Assembly (NCBI RefSeq): GCF_003992315.1
Contig: NZ_RQVE01000010.1
Location: 17,851-81,850, forward strand
Direction: 5' to 3'
DNA: 64,000 bases
DNA from: Veillonella sp. 3891
GTDB taxonomy: Bacteria > Bacillota > Negativicutes > Veillonellales > Veillonellaceae
Shown: positions 45,843 to 53,843 of the stretch, one piece after another
Layout: every line of letters starts with the position of its first letter
Position numbering within the stretch: position 1 is the stretch's first letter
The notes under the pieces: generated by a model
The model's input: only the letters and a program-made list of their open reading frames with translations
What the model was told of the DNA's origin: nothing
Database searches by the model: none
Position numbers and translations under genes: made by a program

Positions 45843-46850
45843 CTATTTATGACCTAATGCATCACGAAGAGTGAACACTTGGCTAGCCAAAGTGACAAAT
45901 TGATCTGGACGTAAGGATTGTGGACCATCGCATAATGCTTTTTCAGGATTGTTGTGCACTTCAATCATTAAACCATCAGCGCCGCCACCAACAGAGGCTA
46001 AGGATAAAGATGGAACTACACGGCTCATGCCAGCTGCATGGCTAGGGTCCATGATGATTGGCAAGTGGGACAACTCGTGCATCATTGGAATAGCGGTTAC
46101 ATCTAATGTATTACGTGTACGTGTTTCAAATGTGCGGATACCGCGCTCGCAAAGGACGATTTGCTCATTCCCTTCGCTCATGATGTATTCCGCAGCCATT
46201 AACCATTCTTCGTAAGTAGCGCATAGACCACGTTTTAATAAGATTGGTTTACGTAATTTACCTACTTCTTTTAAAAGGTTGAAGTTTTGCATATTACGAG
46301 CGCCGATTTGTAGCATATCTACATTGTCGAAGTATTCCAATTGGGAGATATCCATCACTTCTGACACAATCGGTAGACCAGTTTCCTTTTTTGCCTCTTC
46401 TAGTAACGCTAAGCCACTTGGTCCCATGCCTTGGAAAGAGTAAGGAGATGTACGAGGTTTGAAAGCACCACCACGAAGAATGCCAGCACCGGCAGCTTTC
46501 ACGGCTTTCGCTACTTCGATGACTTGTTCTGGTGTTTCTACAGAGCAAGGGCCTGCGATGATAGCGAAGTGACCGCCACCAATTTTAGCATCACCTACAG
46601 TGACTACTGTGTCTTGTGGGTGGAATTTACGATTTGCTTTTTTGAAAGGCTCTTGGATACGCATTACCTTTTCTACGTAAGGAAGAGATTCAATGGCACG
46701 TAAGTCTACACGAGATGTATCACCGATTAAACCGATGATATCTTGTTGCTCTCCATGTACTGGATGTAATGTAACGCCAGTGGCCTCTAATTGTTGACGT
46801 AATTCTGTAATTTGTGTTTCTGTTGCTGTAGTATGTAATCGAATAATCAT
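45843..46850 (-). CDS. aroF: DAHP synthase, regulatory-domain type
   Basis: 335 residues. The enzyme condenses phosphoenolpyruvate and erythrose-4-phosphate, the entry to aromatic synthesis. Residues 1 to about 65 form a ferredoxin-like/ACT-like regulatory domain (MIIRLHTTATETQITELRQQLEATG) as in the Thermotoga type, in which aromatic amino acids inhibit the enzyme. The catalytic barrel has IAGPCSVETPEQ, RGGAFKPRTSPYSFQG and IMDPSHAAG. AGGAGG precedes the ATG. It is the first structural gene behind the attenuator. Confidence 0.96.
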   Translation of the reverse strand: MIIRLHTTATETQITELRQQLEATGVTLHPVHGEQQDIIGLIGDTSRVDLRAIESLPYVEKVMRIQEPFKKANRKFHPQDTVVTVGDAKIGGGHFAIIAGPCSVETPEQVIEVAKAVKAAGAGILRGGAFKPRTSPYSFQGMGPSGLALLEEAKKETGLPIVSEVMDISQLEYFDNVDMLQIGARNMQNFNLLKEVGKLRKPILLKRGLCATYEEWLMAAEYIMSEGNEQIVLCERGIRTFETRTRNTLDVTAIPMMHELSHLPIIMDPSHAAGMSRVVPSLSLASVGGGADGLMIEVHNNPEKALCDGPQSLRPDQFVTLASQVFTLRDALGHK

Positions 46851-46915
46851 AATGTCCTCCTAAATTAAATCGTATGTGTGTAGGTATTCGTGAGTGGTGG
46901 TATAGGAAGATATAC

Positions 46916-46955
46916 AAAAAGGGCTACCCGCCTATACCTAGTACGGGTAGCCCTT
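46916..46955 (-). terminator. Attenuator terminator upstream of aroF
   Basis: Minus-strand GGGCTACCCG / CGGGTAGCCC (46944-46953 / 46921-46930), a perfect 10-bp stem extended by an A-U pair, 13-base loop, then TTTTT (46916-46920). It lies 66 bases before the aroF start and after the leader peptide. Confidence 0.9.
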
Positions 46956-47020
46956 ATCACTATTTAAAGCCACTCAGTGATGATACCTAAATTAGTGTAG
47001 CTCAAATAGTCCTTTACCCG
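46944..47020 (-). promoter_or_regulatory. Antiterminator of the aro attenuator
   Basis: CGGGTA (47015-47020, inside the leader peptide, just past the Phe-Tyr-Trp-Phe-Phe codons) can pair with TACCCG (46944-46949), the rising arm of the terminator. Inside it, ACTATTTGAG (47001-47010) pairs with CTTTAAATAGT (46959-46969). The two foldings exclude one another. Pairing was worked out by eye. Confidence 0.65.
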
Positions 47021-47087
47021 CAGTGTGGATAAAGAACCAATAAAATGTATTTGCATTTGTTGTAGCTAGATTGATTTGGTTCATCAT
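46992..47087 (-). CDS. Aromatic leader peptide of the aro operon
   Basis: 31 residues, starting at either of two adjacent ATG codons (47087, 47084) 8 bases after AAAGGAG. Residues 15-19 are Phe-Tyr-Trp-Phe-Phe (codons at 47031-47045), so all three aromatic amino acids are sensed in one run. The peptide ends within the antiterminator. A ribosome that stalls on these codons would leave CGGGTA free to form the antiterminator; one that reaches the stop would cover it and let the terminator form. It is thus a textbook arrangement for ribosome-mediated attenuation of DAHP synthase. I am not aware of its description in Negativicutes. Confidence 0.8.
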   Translation of the reverse strand: MMNQINLATTNANTFYWFFIHTAGKGLFELH

Positions 47088-47120
47088 TGTAGTGACTCCT
47101 TTCTTTCAATAATTGCGTTT

Positions 47121-47149
47121 AGTATACTCCTTTTATTTAAGTTTGGCAA
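47121..47149 (-). promoter_or_regulatory. Promoter of the aro operon
   Basis: Minus-strand TTGCCA (47144-47149), 17-base spacer, TATACT (47121-47126). Transcription would begin near 47114, 27 bases before the leader peptide. Confidence 0.75.
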
Positions 47150-47153
47150 GAAA

Positions 47154-47228
47154 AAATTCAAATTGGGCTCAAAATTAGAAGCAAATGTAAAAATGGATTC
47201 TTAAAAAGGCTGAGAATCCAGTGATATG
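47154..47228. repeat. Direct repeat, copy 1
   Basis: About 75 bases beginning AAATTCAAATTGGGCTCAAA and closing with the hairpin GGATTCTTA...TGAGAATCC. Read on the minus strand the hairpin is followed by ATTTTTA, like a terminator. The second copy is at 50293-50368 in the same orientation. Confidence 0.85.
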
Positions 47229-47450
47229 ATTATTGGGGGTTGTATCTCTACATAGTGTTTTAGAGTTTCAGTATTTATGATAATTTTATCAATTATAACT
47301 AATTAACATAATAATGCTTTACTATATAAAGTATGCATAATAGCGTATTTATAGGTATATAAGTATGTACGAAGTACAAATAACAATGTATAATGATGGT
47401 AATTTATTGATATCTATTATTGATATCTATTGTTGGTTGTGGAGGTCTTT
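47229..47450 (+). promoter_or_regulatory. Control region of the autotransporter gene
   Basis: TATAAT at 47389-47394. The inverted repeat TGTAC-GAA-GTACA (47366-47378) covers the -35 position. Past the start of transcription, a 13-base sequence TTGATATCTATTA/G stands twice in tandem (47407-47432). GGAGG precedes the ATG at 47451. No gene is seen between 47229 and 47450. Confidence 0.5.
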
Positions 47451-49694
47451 ATGAAAATTACACGTCATGTATCAGCAGTAATGGCTGCATTAGTAGTAAC
47501 AGGAATGGCTTATTCCGTAATGGCTACAGATATTACTAAGTATAGTGATAAAGCAGAAAACTTAATTGGTTTATCGTTGGGCGATCAAAAGCAAACGGAA
47601 CCTGCGGTTAAACATATAGAAGATACGTTAACCGTAAATGTACATGGTAAAAGCTTAATGGACACAGGTAAATCTAAAAATGTAACAGGGATTTATACTG
47701 TATTTGGATCTCAATTGACTATAGATAAAGATCTTATTGTACGATTAAAAAATGATGCACCAGCAGATAAAAAAGATTTGGGGCATTATTATATGAGTGC
47801 TGTCTATGCTGGTCTTGGTGGTAAGGTGCCACATCATAACGATAATCCTGACAGAGACTATGGTGATAGCAATATTCATGTGAAAGGCAATGTAGATATT
47901 GACGCTGTGGGGGTAGGATTGCAAGCAAATCACCGAGGCCATATTATCGTTGATGGCGGTGGTCGTATTATAACCTATCCTCTTAAAACATCAGATACCT
48001 ATTCTGTTGTGGCAGAGGAGGGCGATGTATATGTGAATGCAGGTACCGATGGTAAACACCCAGGTATGAAGGATTTAGTAGCTGTTGGTAATGTGGGGTT
48101 AATTAATAAAGATTATGGTGAGAATCCAAATCTTAATGAAGCGCCAGCAAATATCGGACTAGCTTTTACAACCTCTAACTCTAGTCTTACTGGTGCTGTG
48201 TTAAATGAATATGCTGAAAGTAATAAAAATCCGCATAATTCTGGTGCCGATATATATTTACAAAATGGTGCTACTTGGAATAATGAATGGATTGGTAAGG
48301 AACGACCTACACCAAGAAAACCACGTCCATCAGGAGATGATGCAGCGTACTTATATAAAGGCAGTAAAGTTCGTAATCTTGTAGGTGGTGCAAATCCAAC
48401 TGCAGCAGGTATGATTCATCCTATCGATGCTCGTCCTATTACGATTCAAAACTATAGCGGTTTTGTAAATGCTAATTATAAAACAGGTGTGCCAGCGAGC
48501 GAAGCTGGCAATGGACAAATCATTATCCAACATGCTGCTGATCATAGCCACATCACTGTACAAGGTGATAGTGCTAAGAATTTGACTGATGATGCAAGTT
48601 ATCGTGCAGAAATGAAATCGTTAGCCACTAAATTACAATATACTGGGAATGATAAGAAACTAGCTGCTGCCGTTCAAGTTAATGAAGGTATTACAAGACC
48701 GGCTGCTATGATTGAACTTGGTACAAATGCATTTGATGCACAAGGTAATCTTGTTGTTGCTGATATGGCGACTGTAACACATGCTAGTGAATCTTCGGTA
48801 GTAAATAGTACGAAATCTGCTCTTGTCTCTACAGCGATGGCTTGGAGTGATACTACGAACGATTTACAACGTCGTTTAGGGGATCTTCGTTTGGCTACTA
48901 CGAATGATGGTGTATGGGCCAAATACATCGGAGGCGAATCTAAAATGACAGAGGGTACCGATGCTCATATGAGATATAATGGTGTACAAATTGGGTATGA
49001 TCATAAGGTATCCAATGGTTGGACTCTAGGTGGCGCTCTACATTACAGTACCTCTAGCAACTCTTATGGTATTGGTAATGGAGACAGTAAAATCAGTGGT
49101 ATTGGATTATATGGTACCAAGCAACATGATGATGGAAGTTACTTAGATGTCATTGCTCGTGTAAACCGCTTGTCCAATAATTACAAATTTTACCTCGAAG
49201 AGAAACAACAATTGAATGGTGATTATCATACATTTGGTACCTCTTTCAGTGTTGAATACGGTAAACGTATTAAGAAACAACATGGTTTCTACATGGATCC
49301 TAGTGTAGAATTGATTGTAGGTCGTTTGAACGGCGTATCCTATGATGCTAATATTGTTAATGGTGGATCTATGCATGTGAAAGCTGATGCTGTTAACTCT
49401 GCAGTAGGTCGATTGGGATTTGGCATTGGCAGAGAAACAGAAACATCCAACATCTTTGCAAAACTCGCATTGGCTCATGAATTCTCTAGTAAGGTCAATA
49501 CGACATATTCCGCACCAGGTAATCCAACGGTACATACAGAACTTGATTTGAAAGATACATGGCTTGATGCTGAAATTGGGGGCTCCTGGAGCGTTCGTCC
49601 AAGTACATATGTATATGGTACATTCACTAAAAATTTTGGTGCTACTATAGACAATACATGGCGTATTGATGCGGGAGTACGACATAACTTCTAA
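47451..49694 (+). CDS. Autotransporter (type Va secretion), complete
   Basis: 747 residues from the ATG at 47451; the upstream in-frame start lacks a ribosome site. A signal peptide (cleavage near VMATD) is followed by a passenger of about 440 residues, a linker helix (SALVSTAMAWSDTTNDLQRRLGDLR) and a C-terminal beta barrel of about 260 residues that begins GVWAKYIGG and ends in RHNF, the usual terminal Phe. The barrel delivers the passenger to the cell surface. The passenger has beta-helix-like repeats and no catalytic motif I can see. Its N-terminal half matches the passenger-only protein at 14612-15760. Adhesion is the usual role, but this is inference. Confidence 0.92.
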   Translation: MKITRHVSAVMAALVVTGMAYSVMATDITKYSDKAENLIGLSLGDQKQTEPAVKHIEDTLTVNVHGKSLMDTGKSKNVTGIYTVFGSQLTIDKDLIVRLKNDAPADKKDLGHYYMSAVYAGLGGKVPHHNDNPDRDYGDSNIHVKGNVDIDAVGVGLQANHRGHIIVDGGGRIITYPLKTSDTYSVVAEEGDVYVNAGTDGKHPGMKDLVAVGNVGLINKDYGENPNLNEAPANIGLAFTTSNSSLTGAVLNEYAESNKNPHNSGADIYLQNGATWNNEWIGKERPTPRKPRPSGDDAAYLYKGSKVRNLVGGANPTAAGMIHPIDARPITIQNYSGFVNANYKTGVPASEAGNGQIIIQHAADHSHITVQGDSAKNLTDDASYRAEMKSLATKLQYTGNDKKLAAAVQVNEGITRPAAMIELGTNAFDAQGNLVVADMATVTHASESSVVNSTKSALVSTAMAWSDTTNDLQRRLGDLRLATTNDGVWAKYIGGESKMTEGTDAHMRYNGVQIGYDHKVSNGWTLGGALHYSTSSNSYGIGNGDSKISGIGLYGTKQHDDGSYLDVIARVNRLSNNYKFYLEEKQQLNGDYHTFGTSFSVEYGKRIKKQHGFYMDPSVELIVGRLNGVSYDANIVNGGSMHVKADAVNSAVGRLGFGIGRETETSNIFAKLALAHEFSSKVNTTYSAPGNPTVHTELDLKDTWLDAEIGGSWSVRPSTYVYGTFTKNFGATIDNTWRIDAGVRHNF

Positions 49695-49706
49695 TTACAT
49701 CTTGCA

Positions 49707-49744
49707 CTAATAGTCCTTATAGCGTATGCTGTAAGGACTATTAG
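49707..49744 (+). terminator. Long hairpin after the autotransporter
   Basis: CTAATAGTCCTTA / TAAGGACTATTAG, a perfect 13-bp stem, with an inner AGC-GTAT-GCT. The next gene starts 17 bases later. Confidence 0.8.
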
Positions 49745-49761
49745 TATGTAAGGAGGTCAGT

Positions 49762-50220
49762 ATGATAAAAGTCTTATTCATCTGTCACGGTAATATTTGT
49801 CGCTCTACGATGGCAGAGTTTTATATGAAGTATATCGTTAACAAGGCGGGTTTAACGAATTCTATTTATATTGAGTCCGCAGCTACATCTCGTGAGGAGA
49901 TAGGAAACGATACCCATTATGGAACTAAACAAAAATTAGATGAAATGGATATTCCTTATACTCGTCGCAAGGCCCGACAAGTGACGATGGATGATTATCG
50001 TAATTTTGATTACCTCATTATTATGGATGAAAATAATGCACGAAACTTGCGTCTCATTATCGATGATGATGTTGACCATAAGGTGTATAAGGCTATGGCC
50101 TTTGTTGGAGAAAGTCGAGACGTAAAGGACCCTTGGTATACGGGAAATTTTGACGAAACCTATGATGATATAAGCCGTAGCTGTGATGCCTTATTAGATC
50201 TGATCAAAGAGCAATTATAA
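49762..50220 (+). CDS. Low-molecular-weight protein tyrosine phosphatase
   Basis: 152 residues. The active-site loop is CHGNICRS (Cys8 to Arg14) at the N-terminus and the general acid is Asp in KDPWYTG (about residue 118), both as the family requires. These cytosolic enzymes often act with tyrosine kinases in capsule or exopolysaccharide control, but no such kinase is in the window. It sits with the autotransporter between the two copies of the direct repeat. The ribosome site is AAGGAGG. Confidence 0.93.
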   Translation: MIKVLFICHGNICRSTMAEFYMKYIVNKAGLTNSIYIESAATSREEIGNDTHYGTKQKLDEMDIPYTRRKARQVTMDDYRNFDYLIIMDENNARNLRLIIDDDVDHKVYKAMAFVGESRDVKDPWYTGNFDETYDDISRSCDALLDLIKEQL

Positions 50221-50241
50221 GAAAAAAGATAATGTAATAAG

Positions 50242-50287
50242 CCCCCAATAGTATCTGAATTAGATATAACATTGGGGGGTTCGGTTT
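50242..50287 (+). terminator. Terminator after the phosphatase gene
   Basis: CCCCCAAT / ATTGGGGG with inner GTATCT / AGATAT, then a T-rich end (GGTTTTTA). Confidence 0.8.
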
Positions 50288-50292
50288 TTATG

Positions 50293-50368
50293 GAAATTCA
50301 AATTGGGCTCAAAATTGGGCTCAAATGCAAAAAATGGATTCTCAACAACTATGAGAATCCAGTCATAT
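50293..50368. repeat. Direct repeat, copy 2
   Basis: Matches copy 1 over about 75 bases, with a few changes. Its hairpin GGATTCTCA / TGAGAATCC (50336-50360), read on the minus strand, is followed by ATTTTTTG and ends 12 bases from the tRNA-Arg 3' end, so it is very likely the terminator of that tRNA. An inner doubling, GGGCTCAAA(ATT)GGGCTCAAA, is found only in this copy. Confidence 0.85.
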
Positions 50369-50371
50369 CAA

Positions 50372-50446
50372 TGGTGCGCCTAGCAGGAATCGAACCTGCG
50401 CACCCGGTTCCGGAGACCGGCGCTCTATCCCCTGAGCTATAGGCGC
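50372..50446 (-). tRNA. tRNA-Arg (CCG)
   Basis: Full cloverleaf on the minus strand: acceptor GCGCCTA / TAGGCGC, anticodon stem CCGGT / ACCGG with loop CTCCGGA (anticodon CCG), T arm with GGTTCGATTCC, encoded CCA end. Confidence 0.96.
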
Positions 50447-50566
50447 ATGTATACCGTTAAAGTATACCATGAAATACTAGGGAGTACAATAGGGAGAAGA
50501 TAGCACATACTACATTGAAAGTTATCGATTTCTATCATACTCTCGTATACAAGGACATCTCAATTG

Positions 50567-50575
50567 TGTTATAAT
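50567..50575 (+). promoter_or_regulatory. Promoter of the DEAD-box helicase gene
   Basis: Extended -10 TGTTATAAT at 50567-50575; no clear -35. The leader is about 45 bases long, unlike the long cold-shock leaders of some csdA genes. Confidence 0.5.
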
Positions 50576-50628
50576 ATACTAATTCGCATGATACATATAC
50601 AAGATTTTAAAGGAGGACCCTTTTATAT

Positions 50629-52170
50629 ATGCAAATTAAATTTGAAGATTTACACATTAGCGAACCCATTTTACGAGCTTTAAACGACATGGGGTTTGAA
50701 GAGCCTACACCGATTCAACGTGAAGCGATTCCAGTGGCGAAGTCTGGTCAAGACATGATTGGTCAAGCACAAACTGGTACTGGTAAAACAGCTGCTTTTG
50801 GTATCCCAGCGTTGGAGCAAGTGGATCCAACGATCCAAGATCCACAAGTATTAATTCTTTCGCCGACTCGTGAGTTAGCCATCCAAGTGGCGGAAGAATT
50901 AAATAAAATGGCGCAACATACAAATATTCAAGCTTTGCCAATTTATGGTGGACAAGATATTGGGCGTCAATTCCGTATGTTGAAAAAACATCCACAAGTG
51001 ATTGTAGCAACACCTGGTCGTTTGATGGACCACATGGAACGTAAATCTATTTTTTTTGACCATGTAAAAGTTGTCATTTTGGATGAAGCAGATGAAATGT
51101 TAAACATGGGCTTCGTAGATGACATCAATAAAATTTTGACAGCTGTTCCAGAAGAACGTCAAACATTATTGTTCTCTGCTACCATGCCAAAAGCAATCCA
51201 AGAATTAGCGGAAACATATTTAACAGAGCCAACATTAATCCGTATGAAACCGACACAAGTCACAATGGATTTAATCGAGCAATACTATATCGAAGTACAA
51301 GATCGTCAAAAATTTGATGTATTGTGCCGTTTGCTAGATATCCAAGCTCCAGAATTGGCAATTGTCTTCGGTCGTACAAAACGCCGTGTAGACGAAGTAA
51401 CAGAAGCGTTGAAAAAACGTGGTTACATGGCAGAAGGCATTCATGGTGATTTGTCCCAACAAAAACGTGACTCTGTGATTCGTCAATTCCGTGAAGGTAC
51501 TATCGATATCTTAGTAGCGACAGACGTAGCGGCTCGTGGATTAGATATTAGCGGCGTCACACATGTATATAACTATGATTTACCACAAGATCCTGAAAGC
51601 TATGTACACCGTGTAGGTCGTACTGGTCGTGCTGGTAAAGCAGGCGTAGCGATGACATTTGTTATCCCTCGTGAAATTGAGCATTTACATGCCATTGAAC
51701 GTTTGACAAAACGTAAGATTGCTCGTCGTAAAGCTCCATCCTTGGGTGAAGTATTAGAAGGACAACAAAAAATTGCAGTAGAGAAGTTAATTGCTTTAGC
51801 AGATAATCGTGAAGAATTAGCAAGCTATCGTTCTAGTGCAGAAGAATTGTTGAATGATATCGATTCTGTTACTTTATTAGCGGCTGCTTTGAAATTGTTG
51901 ACAAAAGAGCCAGACACAACACCGGTAAGCATCACAGAAGAAGCGCCACTTCGCGTGCGTCGTCGACGTGACGGTGGACGTCGTGATGGCCGTCGCCGTG
52001 ACGATCGTCGTAGAGATGGTCGACGTCGTGATGACCGCCGTGATGGAGATAGAAGACGCTCTAGTCGTGACCGTAATCAACGTTCCAATAGCGGAGAACG
52101 CCGTTCCCGTGATGGACAAAAACAACAAAAACATCAAGGTAGCGGTTTCAAACCATATTTTAAAGATTAA
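50629..52170 (+). CDS. DEAD-box RNA helicase (CshA/DeaD type)
   Basis: 513 residues. An ATP-dependent helicase that remodels RNA during ribosome assembly or decay. Motifs in order: Q motif ([13 protein letters not shown]), [14 protein letters not shown] (about 46-59), PTRELA, DEADEML (about 151-157), SAT, and HRVGRTGR (about 325-332). The C-terminus (about 445-500) is a strongly basic tail of Arg, Asp and Gly repeats that should bind RNA. Its codons there (CGT, CGC, GAC) repeat enough to give a low-complexity DNA stretch. AAGGAGG precedes the start. Confidence 0.96.
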   Translation: MQIKFEDLHISEPILRALNDMGFEEPTPIQREAIPVAKSGQDMIGQAQTGTGKTAAFGIPALEQVDPTIQDPQVLILSPTRELAIQVAEELNKMAQHTNIQALPIYGGQDIGRQFRMLKKHPQVIVATPGRLMDHMERKSIFFDHVKVVILDEADEMLNMGFVDDINKILTAVPEERQTLLFSATMPKAIQELAETYLTEPTLIRMKPTQVTMDLIEQYYIEVQDRQKFDVLCRLLDIQAPELAIVFGRTKRRVDEVTEALKKRGYMAEGIHGDLSQQKRDSVIRQFREGTIDILVATDVAARGLDISGVTHVYNYDLPQDPESYVHRVGRTGRAGKAGVAMTFVIPREIEHLHAIERLTKRKIARRKAPSLGEVLEGQQKIAVEKLIALADNREELASYRSSAEELLNDIDSVTLLAAALKLLTKEPDTTPVSITEEAPLRVRRRRDGGRRDGRRRDDRRRDGRRRDDRRDGDRRRSSRDRNQRSNSGERRSRDGQKQQKHQGSGFKPYFKD

Positions 52171-52212
52171 TTTTGTCAAGAGACGATATTTAAAATTAAC
52201 GAATTCTGATTA

Positions 52213-52241
52213 TTGTTTGGGAATGAACTTTCTGATATAAT
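52213..52241 (+). promoter_or_regulatory. Promoter of the PerR-like regulator
   Basis: TTGTTT (52213-52218), 17-base spacer, extended -10 TGATATAAT (52233-52241). The A/T-rich flank ATATAATATTAAT recalls a PerR box only loosely. Confidence 0.5.
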
Positions 52242-52303
52242 ATTAATAGAGTTACAGTGTTTTAATCTCACAGTTTTGCTTCCAAGTGGAAAGGATGTGC
52301 GTT

Positions 52304-52723
52304 ATGGATATTGCACAAAAATTGCGAGAAGAAGGTTATAAAGTAACGCCACAGCGTATTGCTATTTATAATGTTCTTTACGCAGAAAACAACCATCCCA
52401 CTGCGGAAATGATCTACCAAAGTTTACGGGAAGACCATCCAAGTATGAGCTTGGCAACTGTATATAAAACGATGGAGATTTTTGAACGCATTGGTATAGT
52501 TCGTGTCTTAGACTTGGGCGATGATTGTAGCCGATATGATTGGGATACAAGAAATCATCCGCACGTACGTTGTACAATGTGTAATCGCATTAACGATTTA
52601 CATGATGTACAAGTCAATTGTCTAAGAGAAGAAGTGGCACGCCACAGTGAATATGAAATTACAGGACTTCATGTGTCTTTTGAAGGCATTTGTCCAGAAT
52701 GTTTGCGTAAAAGCTCACATTAA
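52304..52723 (+). CDS. Fur-family regulator, PerR-like
   Basis: 139 residues from the ATG at 52304, 8 bases after GGAAAGGA. The winged-helix domain (KLREEGYKVTPQRIAIYNVL; MSLATVYKTMEIF) is followed by the metal-binding dimer domain. Zinc-site cysteines are CTMC and CPEC. The NHPHVRC segment carries the regulatory-metal histidines. The short N-terminus and overall form favour PerR, the peroxide sensor, over Fur, but the difference cannot be settled by eye. It may regulate peroxide defence or iron genes. Confidence 0.85.
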   Translation: MDIAQKLREEGYKVTPQRIAIYNVLYAENNHPTAEMIYQSLREDHPSMSLATVYKTMEIFERIGIVRVLDLGDDCSRYDWDTRNHPHVRCTMCNRINDLHDVQVNCLREEVARHSEYEITGLHVSFEGICPECLRKSSH

Positions 52724-52767
52724 TTAGTAATGGAAACCGTCTAGTCTTAGATTAGAAACAGCTCAAT

Positions 52768-52808
52768 AAGGGATAATTGCTTATAATAAACAATTATCCC
52801 TTATTTTT
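52768..52808 (+). terminator. Terminator after the PerR-like gene
   Basis: AAGGGATAATTG / CAATTATCCCTT, a perfect 12-bp stem with an 11-base loop, then ATTTTTAT. Confidence 0.85.
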
Positions 52809-52995
52809 ATATCTATATAAGTCTTATTGGCTCATGATATACTTACTAGTAGAATAGTGTGTCATAAAGATGAAACCATGTAGGTGTGCTAGTACAGGAA
52901 ATGCTTTGTAGAGATAGAAGTTAATAAGAACACAGTTTACAATATGGTAGAGATTAGAGTTAATTATACAGAATATTAGTAATAAGGAGTTATAC

Positions 52996-53841
52996 ATGAG
53001 TCAATTAACAATTGGATGTCATTTATCCATTAGCAAAGGATATTTACATATGGGAAAAGAGGCACTGTCTATTGGTGCCAATACATTTCAATATTTTACG
53101 AGAAATCCTCGTGGTGGTAAGGCACGTGCCTTTGACGAAGCAGATATGAAAGCCTTAGATGCATTCCTAAAAGAGCATCAATTTGGTAAATTATTAGGAC
53201 ATGCGCCATACACATTAAATGCTTGCGCCGCAGATCCAGGACTCCGTGAATTTGCAAAAAATTCTATGCGTGAAGATTTAGAGCGATTGGAATATTTGCC
53301 AGGACATTTATATAACTTTCATCCAGGTAGCCATGTGAAACAAGGTGTGGACCAAGGTATCGAATATATCGTAGACATGTTAAATGAAGTGATTTTTCCA
53401 GGTATGAAAACTACCGTTCTATTAGAAGCTATGGCAGGGAAAGGTACGGAAGTAGGTCGTAATTTTGAAGAGTTAGCACGTATTATTGATGGAGTAAAAC
53501 ACAAAGAATACATTGGTGTTTGTGTGGATACTTGTCATATTCATGAAGGTGGATACGATATCATTGAAAATTTAGATGGTGTGCTGGAGGAGTTTGATCA
53601 TTTTGTAGGCTTGGATAGAATCCATGCGGTGCATTTGAACGACTCCAAAAATCCTAGAGGCGCACATAAAGATCGTCATGAAAAAATTGGAGAAGGGCAT
53701 ATTGGTATTGAGGCCATTGCTAACTTTATTACCCACCCAAAATTACGTCATCTACCATTTTATTTAGAAACACCAAATGAGTTAGATGGATATGCAAAAG
53801 AAATTTCTATCTTACGGGAGATTTATGCAAACGAGGTGTAA
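52996..53841 (+). CDS. nfo: Endonuclease IV
   Basis: 281 residues. Nfo cuts DNA at abasic sites in base excision repair. The zinc-site motifs are in place: [68 protein letters not shown] and LETPNE. TAAGGAG precedes the start. It is 2 bases upstream of sbcD, so base excision and end-processing functions share an operon. Confidence 0.97.
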   Translation: MSQLTIGCHLSISKGYLHMGKEALSIGANTFQYFTRNPRGGKARAFDEADMKALDAFLKEHQFGKLLGHAPYTLNACAADPGLREFAKNSMREDLERLEYLPGHLYNFHPGSHVKQGVDQGIEYIVDMLNEVIFPGMKTTVLLEAMAGKGTEVGRNFEELARIIDGVKHKEYIGVCVDTCHIHEGGYDIIENLDGVLEEFDHFVGLDRIHAVHLNDSKNPRGAHKDRHEKIGEGHIGIEAIANFITHPKLRHLPFYLETPNELDGYAKEISILREIYANEV

Positions 53842-53843
53842 GT

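Noticed and set aside
49143..49685. 180-codon minus-strand ORF opposite the autotransporter barrel
   Set aside because: It is antisense to a well-supported beta-barrel coding region and shows no family features or ribosome site.
51960..52130. Tandem DNA repeat in the helicase 3' end
   Set aside because: It is explained by the Arg/Asp/Gly-rich protein tail, with ordinary codon use.
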